Source: Peromyscus leucopus (taxonomy: Eukaryota; Chordata; Mammalia; Rodentia; Cricetidae). From it: a DNA stretch of 64,000 nucleotides. Numbering within the stretch: the first letter of the stretch is position 1; each line of letters starts with the position of its first letter. Positions 56,113 to 64,000 of the stretch are shown in pieces. The notes below the pieces were generated by a model. The model ran no database searches, was not told the DNA's origin, and saw only the letters and a program-made list of their open reading frames with translations. The stretch is taken from assembly GCF_004664715.2 (NCBI RefSeq), contig NC_051065.1, forward strand, positions 148,879,826-148,943,825. Reading direction: 5' to 3'. A program made the position numbers and the translations under genes.

Positions 56113-57619
56113 GTTTTATATAATGTGTGATCTGAGAATTAATTAGTAATTAAGATTGGAATACAATAACCTGTGTTTTGCTTTGCCAGCCATCAAGGGA
56201 AATTGGGACTGTTTGGCAAATTAGAGGCAGTAAAACTGATGTACTTTGTAAATTTATTGCTATTTAATCTGGCAATGTGCACACATTCTGGAAAAACATA
56301 AGCATGTCTGTTTTTTGTCAGCGTACTCACAACTGGCTTGCTGGATGACATTACCATTTGACACACTTCTATAGGCATCTTCAAGTACTCATATATAGCA
56401 TAAAATAGAGGGGTCCCGGCTGCCACTGACTCCAGCCCCCTTTCTATCACCCAGCAAAACACACCAGGTTGAAGCCAGGTAAGTGACATTCTTGTTGAGA
56501 TAATCTGCCCATTCTAATTTCTTTTGCAAAGTTGAACTTTTATTTGAACCTTTTACCCTCTATCACAGAACAGTTGTGGGGTTACAAAGTTTCCTCAGCT
56601 TGTCTTTCATCCTGACCAAGGAACACAGGGTGCTTTGACTGTTCTATGACCCAGCCCATGATCCCATTTTTTCCCAGCAAGCTGGAAGTAAGTGGAATCT
56701 TGGTATTCCTGTGATAAAGGTAAGTAGCTCAAACATTGAAAGGAAGCAGCCCCAGGTAGTCCTGACTCAGATCCCATAAACACTCCAACACATCCAGCCC
56801 CTCTAGCTGTCAGCATCCTCTCCCCACCCATGACAAGGATCTCATCAGATGCACTTGTTGGGTCCAGCAAAGGTACTCATCACTCCGAGCTTCTCTCGTT
56901 GGAGACGCATTGCACATCTCAGAACAGTTTGAAATCCTCCTTTCCAGGAACGCCGCTGCTGTGGCTTTGGGAGGGACTCTAGCTTTGGTTTTGGCAAAGA
57001 CAAAACACTTAATGCTGATGTTCCTGCAAATAAAGATGAAAATTCCTTTCAGTTTTGAGGGGTCAGGAATTGGGGGAGTATGTTGTGGCTTTGCAGGCCT
57101 TGCATTGTGTCAGTTTGGTGCAGCGGAACCCTAGTCATCAACATTCCTTCCCAGAATGTCTTCTGACTGAGCGGCTCCTGCAGACACTGCTACGTGAAAG
57201 CTGGAGGGGGTGGGGCAACAGCAGCTGGCTTGAAACCCAACCCCCCACCCCCACCCCCAAACCCCCACCCTGCGCCCAGACATCCAGCAAACTCCCATCT
57301 TGGCTGTTCTAAGGTTTGACTACAAAGCTCTGTGCTGCTTCCATATGAGTATTTTCTCATCTGCAGTAACCACACCTCCCAGGATTTTGTTCCCCAACAT
57401 CCATTCTGTTCTTTTTTCTTTTGTGTGTATGTTTGTGTATGTGTATGGACGTAGGCTTATGTGCAGGGTCACATGCACATGTGAAGGCCAGGGACCAAGC
57501 TCACATGTTATTCCTCAGGAATCATGCATTGTTTTTTTTTTTTTGTTTTGTTTTGTTTGGTTTGGTTTGGTTTGGTTTTTGGTTTTTGGTTTTGTTGTTT
57601 CATTGTTGTTGTTTGTTTG

Positions 57620-57809
57620 TTTGTTTGTTTGAGATAGGAACTTCCATTGGCCTGGAGTTAGGCTGGCCAGGAACCCAGCTATTTCCACCTCCCCAACACT
57701 CGTACTATAAGCATGTGCTACCACACCTGACTTTTTCACATGGGTTCTGGGGACCAAACTCAAGCCCTCATAGCTACTGGCAAGCATTTGACTACTTGAA
57801 CTATCTCTC

Positions 57810-57813
<4 letters not shown>
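57620..57813 (-). mobile_element. B3-type SINE
   Basis: Antisense B3: gagataggaacttccattgg ... tgtgctaccacacctgac ... gttctggggaccaaac ... ctatctctccagc, bounded by a GTTT tract and a CA repeat. Confidence 0.65.
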
Positions 57814-57865
<52 letters not shown>

Positions 57866-60218
57866 TCCCCTCACTCCTTTTTAAAGCCGTGTATTTGGTT
57901 GCCTAGACTAGAGAGGATGCTCCCATGCATCCTTAGTTGGTCCATGGAATAAGTTCTGGTATAAGGAAGGGTGATAATGTTGCTACATCCCAGAGCAACA
58001 CCACCCTCCTAGAATTTCCCATGCTGCTGGCATTCAGTTGAGCATCTCAATCTTCTTCTCCAGTTTCTTTCTTTATTCCTGGCACCTTCCTGGGTCCCTA
58101 CTGAGAGGACATAAATAGGAACCTTAGATGGGCCTCCAAAGTGGGCCTTAGGACAACTCTCTTCCTCTCTCTTCCCACACCTGAGATCACCTCCCCAGAA
58201 ATGCGCCCCTGCCTGAAACTTCAGGGGAGGGGAAAAGGAAAGTTTGTAAGTCAAATATGGACTCCATTCCCTGCAGGAACTTACTGCCCCCAGCTTTGAA
58301 TGCTGATACCTGCAGGTGCCTCCCAGCACCTATTTCTTTTCTCTACATGGACAGTCTGTACCAGGGACAAGGCTTTGAAGTCTCAAGTCCCATTCCCAAG
58401 GGACCCAAAGGTTGAGATACCACTCACAGGAGCACAGCTTAAAAGGACCAAATGCTTGACTGAAAGCTGTTCCTCGTCTGACGGCTGCACTTCCCTCCCT
58501 GGGCAGTAAAGGATTCAAGTCAGGCTAAATCAAGAGGTTCTTTCCCTGCACAGGATTCCTAATGAGTCATAGTCCATGCTTATCTACCTCTGTCCTATTA
58601 TATCCTAACAGCTCTATTCCTTGCTGTTCATTTACTATAGACAACCCCACCCCCTTGAGTGTGGAGACAGTTCCTTAGGAAACAAGACATTTTCCTTAAA
58701 TATTATATCCAAATGGGGGAACCCAACTCACTCACTCATTTTCACTTTTAATTTGAGTAGTCATTGAAAAAAAAAAAAAAAAAAAAACAACACCAAAGCC
58801 ACCCATATAAGCAAGTATATGCTACTTTCTCTAGCTCCCCTCCCCTCCCCTCCTTCTCTCCCTTTTCCTCTCGGCCCTTCTTAGAATAAAGACTAAGGTG
58901 AAAGAAATATCTCAGAAATATTTGTAATGTGGACTTGCACACATTTCTGGATTTAATCATGGTGTGGGTGTAGCATTATTTAAACCCCAGCCAGAGGAAG
59001 AGGATGGCCAAGAGCATTTGGAGTACAGACATGTTTCTAATCCTGTGTGGCTAGGCTCAGGAGTGCCCCAGGATGCTGCGGATAGAATCTGAGGACAGAA
59101 ACGGGGGGGGGGGGGGGCTCCACTTCAGAGGCTCCACTATTATCTCTCTCTTTAGGAGCATATTGAGAAACCCACCTTCAGTTTCCCCAGACTCCCAGAT
59201 GAAGCTTCTGGAGATGGAATAACTCTGATCTCCAGGACCTCATTGAAAGGAAGCTAGTATTTTGCTATAATATAATACTGTCTGACCCCAATACAAGCTG
59301 AGCAAGGGGAAAATAAGTCACAAGACAAAATCTGAAGCTCTAATGCCATCTTATAACTGGGCTTATTTTGTAAAGATTAAGTGTAATGATCTAAAGTGCC
59401 TTATGTACAGGCCTTCATAACCCTCTACCGGGATAGGTAACTATACAGAAAAACAAAATGAGAAAACTAGGTATCAAAGGGCAAAGCAGGAATAAAACTT
59501 TCTGCTATCCATATCTGCTGTCAACAGCACACCACCTAGAGTGCTTGAGCCCTCAGGAACAATCAGAGCCCAGGCTGCCTTCCCACAGACCCCCAGCAAT
59601 GCAACAAAAAAGATAGGAAGCTTTTTGGGGGACCCCCAAATAGCACTGGGAAATCCGTGCACACTGACCATGTCTAGCCATCTCCTCTCTGACTCCCTCT
59701 CGTCTCCTGAGGCCTCCCCCCAAATCCCACTCTCCATATTGCCGTAGGCGCTTGCCATCCTCTTAGCTGAGGAAAATCTTCCCTCACACCAGGCCTGCTG
59801 CCCCGTCCTTTTCATTTTACTGCCAAAGATGAAGACTACAAGTTACTAAGTCAAATAACTAAATTAGCCCAAGAGCCTTGAGTAATTCGGGAATCTCAGC
59901 TGCTGAAGGGAGAACCCACCCCTGCCTTTGATCACCTTGCAGGACTGAAGATACTCAGGACAGACTGACAGACAAACAAAAGAGTCTTCCAGAGCTCCCA
60001 AGAACGCTCCCTCAAAGAGAAAGATGGGAACAATTCCCTTGATGACACTGTGCCACGTGTGTCCATATTTGCTTCTATGTAATTGTTTGTGTGTTATTCT
60101 ATGTTGTGGCAGCATGAAATGGAGCTCAGACTGTCTCTAGAATTCCCTAAAATAACTGAGTAACAAACCCATGGCCATTTAAATACCTTTTTCATTCATT
60201 TTCCTTATATGTTAAGAT

Positions 60219-60271
60219 GATGATGATGGTGGTGGTGGTGGTGGTGGTGGTGGTGGTGGTAGTGGTGGTGA
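60219..60271. repeat. (GAT/GGT)n microsatellite
   Basis: GATGATGATGGTGGT... about 50 bp. Confidence 0.95.
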
Positions 60272-60292
60272 TGTCTTGAAATACCTACTGTA

Positions 60293-60875
60293 ATGGTTGG
60301 CTTTAATTGTCAACTTGATAACCTAGAGTCACCTAGAGAGATAGTCTGCAGGAGGGGATGACTACATTGAATTATCATCTGGGTGTGTCTGGGATGGGTT
60401 GTCTTGATTGCCTCAATAAAGGTGGGAAGAGCCACTCTAAATGTAGGAAGTACCTTCAGGTTGCAGCCTGATGAAGAATGTGAAGAAAGTCTTGCTTTCT
60501 TTGCCTGATTGGCCTTCACTCTTGTTGGCAAGTCCATCTACTCTGTTGCTGCTTCTGACTCCCTCATGCATGTTAGAACCAGGTTGGGTTGGGTTTTGTT
60601 TTTGTTTTTGTTTTGAGGGGGAGTGGTATGGCTTCTGATGTGACATGAAACCAGTGCATTCCTAGAACCCTCCAGACATTTTAGGCCAAACTGGGACTAC
60701 TGAAACATACAACATCATGGACGTAGAAACTACTTGATTCTCAGTCTCTCCAGTGTGAGGTCGACATTGTCGGGCTATGGCACACCCTGTAGACCAATCT
60801 AATGAATCTTCTTTTAATCCATCTTAATCCTATCGTTTCTGTTCCTCTAGAAAATCCTGACTAATATCCCTACCT
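60293..60875 (+). mobile_element. hAT-like DNA element
   Basis: Starts tgtaatggttggctttaatt and ends tctagaaaatcctgactaat, matching the design of rodent hAT-Charlie derived repeats. Family assignment is uncertain. A GTTTTT-rich stretch lies in the middle. Confidence 0.5.
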
Positions 60876-61344
60876 TAAAAGCATATGTGTATTTACTGTG
60901 TGAATGTGAGTGCTGCAGGGTGTGTTAAAAGCTCTTGTAAGCACACACTTAGAAACTGACGTACTTGTTTGCCTTCTTAAAGGCTATTAAAATATCTTTG
61001 AGTCTGTTAAGTATTTCCTAAAATCTTAAAATGTTGTTTGTATAAAACAACATTCCTTTGGGTCATAAGATGAAAGTTTCTCAAGGTTGTAAAATTTGAC
61101 ATGGAATACAGAGATTTTAATAATGATATCTTACCAAAACAAATTCTTAAAAATTAACTTTATTTTATTTATGTAATAATCACAGATAATAAAAATAATA
61201 GGACATAAAATGCTTTATGTTATTTGAGATGCCTCTGGGTAATGTACATTGTAAATCCTTGCTGGAAAAGTTGCTATGGATTCTCTTTTCAAAAATATTT
61301 TTAATAAACAAATGTTCAATGTGAGGTTTGTGTTAAGACTCTTA

Positions 61345-61735
61345 TGTTGGCTAGTTTTATGTCAACTTGACACAAGCTAAAGTCGTCTGAGAGGAAGGAG
61401 CTTCAATTTAAAAAATGCCTCCATAAAATTGGGAGGCAAGCCTGTAGAGCATTTTTTAAATTAGTGATTGATATAGAAGGGTCCAGATCATTATAGGTGG
61501 TCATGGGTTCTATAAGAAAGCAGTATAAGTGAGCCGTGAGGGGCAAGCCAGTAGGCAGCACCCCTCCATGGCCTCCGCATCAGCTCCTGCCTCTAGGTTC
61601 CTGCCCTGTTTGAGTTCCTGTCTTGATTTCCTTTGATGATGAACAGTGATGTGGTCATAAACCAAATAAACCCTTCCCTTCCCAAGTTGCTTTGGTCTTG
61701 ATGTTTCATCACAGCAATAGTAACCATAACTGGGA
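61345..61735 (+). mobile_element. Non-autonomous hAT-Charlie element (URR1-like), well kept
   Basis: From ttggctagttttatgtcaac to catcacagcaatagtaacca, the best-kept copy of this family here. It is useful as a reference for the altered copies at 7943-8360 and 55025-55692. Confidence 0.75.
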
Positions 61736-62165
61736 CAGCTGTAATACATGTAAACTGGCAGATATATATGTATATCATGTATCCCTGGTAAGTTTATTTT
61801 CATGATAAATATAACAGGAGATCCAATACCAACAAACAGTAGCATTCAAAATCTAGGTAAGCTTATTCTATATGTAATAGAGAGGGCTGTGTTATTGAGT
61901 AGCAAATGTAAGGAATATCTTACATTTCTAAGAAATTTTAACCTATTAAATTAAACAATACAAACCATTGCCTGGCTTCATGTGTTTTCCTCTTTCAAAA
62001 AGGTTTTTTGGGGGGTTCTTAACTTGCCAACTTAAACTGAAAAAAGAAAAAAAAATTCATTAAACACCAAGCTGTTGGTACCTGCTCAGCCAGCTGTCTT
62101 ATCAATAATCAGGTTAGGCTTCATGTCTTTAAGATCAAAGTTCTCCTATTTTATGTTAAAAATCA

Positions 62166-62310
62166 TAGTTTTAGGATCTGGGAATGCCTTTCATCCCAGG
62201 ACTCATGAGGCAGAGGCAGGTGGATCTCTGTGAGTTTGCAGCCAGCCTTGTCTACAGAGAGAGTTCCAGGACAGCCTGAGCCACATAGCGAGACCCTGTC
62301 TCAAACAACA
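62166..62310 (+). mobile_element. Old B1 SINE
   Basis: Sense B1 of the older type (gttccaggacagcctgagcc) with substitutions in the 5' part (tgggaatgcctttcatccc). Confidence 0.85.
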
Positions 62311-62439
62311 GATTTTTAAAGTACAGAACTTGGATTAAAAAGTGCTATTAAAACATGATCTACCAACAGCCTAGCCTACAACTGACAAGCAAGACCAAAT
62401 CTTTGGCATTTTTTAGTTTCTTTTTTTTTAATTTATTTT

Positions 62440-62584
62440 TTAAGTGTTTTGGTGTGAAGATGTCAGATCCTCTGGAACTGGAGTCACAGATGTGTGTGAG
62501 CTGCCATGTGGGTGCTGGGAATTGAACCTGGGTCCTCTAGAGGAACAGCCAGTGCTCTTAACCGCTGAGCCATCTCTCCAGCCC
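62440..62584 (-). mobile_element. B2 SINE
   Basis: Antisense B2: gatgtcagatcctctggaac ... gtgctgggaattgaacctgg ... gctgagccatctctccagcc, complete at the head. Confidence 0.92.
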
Positions 62585-62937
62585 ATTTTTTTTTTTTAAT
62601 TTCTATATATGACTGTTTACATGTGTGCTGTTTACATTGTTTGTATTTATGTGTTTACATAGTACCAGATTGGATTATGAGTAATGTTAATTAAAACTTC
62701 CAAGTTAACCCAAGTTCCCCTTAGTTCTTAGTGTAATTAGAATTTGAACAAACCAGCAGTCAGAGAAACAGGCTTAGTGGAGATGTTATTGGTTGATCAT
62801 TGACTCTCAGCTTTGATACTACATCCAAGAAGCCCCTCTTAGCTGGAAATAAACTGATGAGGATACAAGTCCTGCTCCAGGGTTCAAATCTCCTCTCCCC
62901 CTGACAATTTTCCTCATGGAGAAAAGAGCTCCTAGGC

Positions 62938-63152
62938 CAGTGGTTCTCAACCTTCCTAACACTTAGACCCATTAATACAGTTCCTCAGGTCGTGGTGACC
63001 CCCCATCATAAAATTATTTCATTGTTACTTCATAACTGTAATTTTGCTACTGTTATGAATTGTAATGTAAATATCTGGTATGCAGGATATCTGATATGTG
63101 ATCCCCACCCCACCTCCCAATGAGGTCACAACCCACAGGTTGAGAACCACTG
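62938..63152 (+). mobile_element. RChARR1-like hAT MITE, intact termini
   Basis: Perfect terminal inverted repeats cagtggttctcaacct / aggttgagaaccactg. The 8-bp flanks tcctaggc and ttctagac agree at 6 of 8 positions, as expected for an old hAT target duplication. Confidence 0.93.
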
Positions 63153-64000
63153 TTCTAGACTCTACTATTTCTACAGTCTGAAGATTGGAACTGTGACTAA
63201 GCCCTTTCTAATTAAGAAACTGAGTCTTAAGTCAATTTTATTTAAAAATCTATCTCTATCAGCTTTATCTCGGTGTTACATAACAGTTAAAATTTTAAAG
63301 TTTGTTTTTCAATACTGGCATAACTGACCTTTTGGTCTTAAATACAACTTGAAGGTCAATACTAAAGTGGACAAAGATCCATTAATTTTGCTCCTATCTT
63401 AAGTCAACTAGGTCTCAGGAGACTAAGATATCTTTCAAAATATCCCAAAGCTTTGACAAATCATCTGTCTTCTTGATCAGGGAGGCTACGGAGCCCCAGA
63501 TGGTGAACTTTATCCAGTGTACAATTCTATGAAGAGGAAAGTCAACAAAGGGGGACATGTCCCCTCTTCCAAAGGACACAGCATGGTCACTAAATTTTAA
63601 AAAGAAAAACAATAATTAAGGCCTTATACAAGGCTTTCAGTTAAACCCTGTGTATGAGCTAATGATATACCAGACAGAATAGTCACAGATCCCCCTCCCA
63701 ACTATAATACAAAAAGGCTCCATTTGTAGATGTATTTTCAGGTGAAATTATCTAAGTTTATCCGTAGTTGTGCCTTGGTGTTTCATTATTTCTCCTTTGA
63801 CTAGATTTGTAACCAACAGTTATGACCTTACACAATATTCCTTTAGTCTTTTGCACGTCAATCAAATTTCTTCTTAAAAGTGTTCCCTTGTGCCTCAGAA
63901 GCTGGTCAGCCTCCCCCTCCACCCACTCACACCCTACCTCTCAGGCAGGTGCCACTCTGCTGAAGGAATGTGTGATGGAGAGGTGGGAAAGACAGAAGAG
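63153..64000. other. No gene recognised
   Basis: Single-copy-looking non-coding sequence to the window end. Confidence 0.45.

Larger units (their letters stand above)
55693..60292. other. Mostly single-copy-looking sequence without recognised genes
   Basis: No exon family is recognisable. It contains CA repeats (56069-56110, 57815-57862), a T/GTTT-rich tract (57532-57632), an A-run (58767-58786), G15 (59103-59117) and one B3 SINE. Open frames up to 113 codons occur but resemble nothing I know. Confidence 0.5.

Noticed and set aside
1..64000. CRISPR-like arrays, operons, bacterial promoters or tRNA/rRNA genes
   Set aside because: The window is mammalian. Tandem arrays are mini- and microsatellites, and tRNA-like stretches are SINE heads.

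Overview
This is a stretch of rodent nuclear DNA dominated by transposable elements. The SINEs are B1, B2, B3, B4 and ID types. The young B1 copies carry the 'caggaaaggcgcaaagc' diagnostic segment, which I associate with cricetid rodents (hamsters, voles, deer mice) rather than mouse or rat. Cricetid origin is an inference. Bacterial features such as operons or CRISPR are not expected, and none were seen.

Cellular sequences are few. (1) 6457-6701 (minus) is an apparently intact first coding exon of an ANKRD26-family ankyrin gene. It has a start codon and splice donor and lies below a CpG-rich region at about 7130-7620. A B1, with a tandemly triplicated junction, has landed directly upstream of the start codon. 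The later exons would lie beyond the left edge. (2) 11684-11817 (plus) is a lone, broken KRAB A-box exon. (3) 14601-15035 is a piece of spliced COX15 coding sequence between two LTRs. (4) 47145-47822 (minus) is a 5'-truncated cathepsin L retropseudogene with its 3' UTR.

The central architecture is a nest of endogenous retroviruses. ERV-B is gamma-like (class I) and runs from about 16.59 to 32.15 kb, with related LTRs at both ends and degraded RT, RNase H, integrase and env. It is interrupted by a B1 in its 5' LTR, by a complete class II provirus (ERV-A, 20504-26698, 6-bp target duplication TTAAGT), by a B2 carrying a betaretrovirus-like RNase H/integrase piece inside its RT (27307-28160), and by a solo LTR in its 3' LTR (target duplication GGAGGG). 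Its env keeps an open frame of 295 codons.

From 32 to 54 kb lie further remnants: gamma-like gag pieces on the minus strand (34.8 kb and 48.8-50.3 kb), a minus-strand element with a proline-type primer site (43609-43626), a class II LTR with a lysine-type primer site (40172-40559), several solo LTRs, hAT-Charlie DNA elements (one with a nested B2), an L1 3' end and a MurSatRep1-like minisatellite element. From 54 to 64 kb there is mostly unrecognised single-copy-looking sequence with microsatellites and a few SINE and hAT copies. Retroviral reading frames are all broken. Names of repeat families are from recognition by eye, without a database search.
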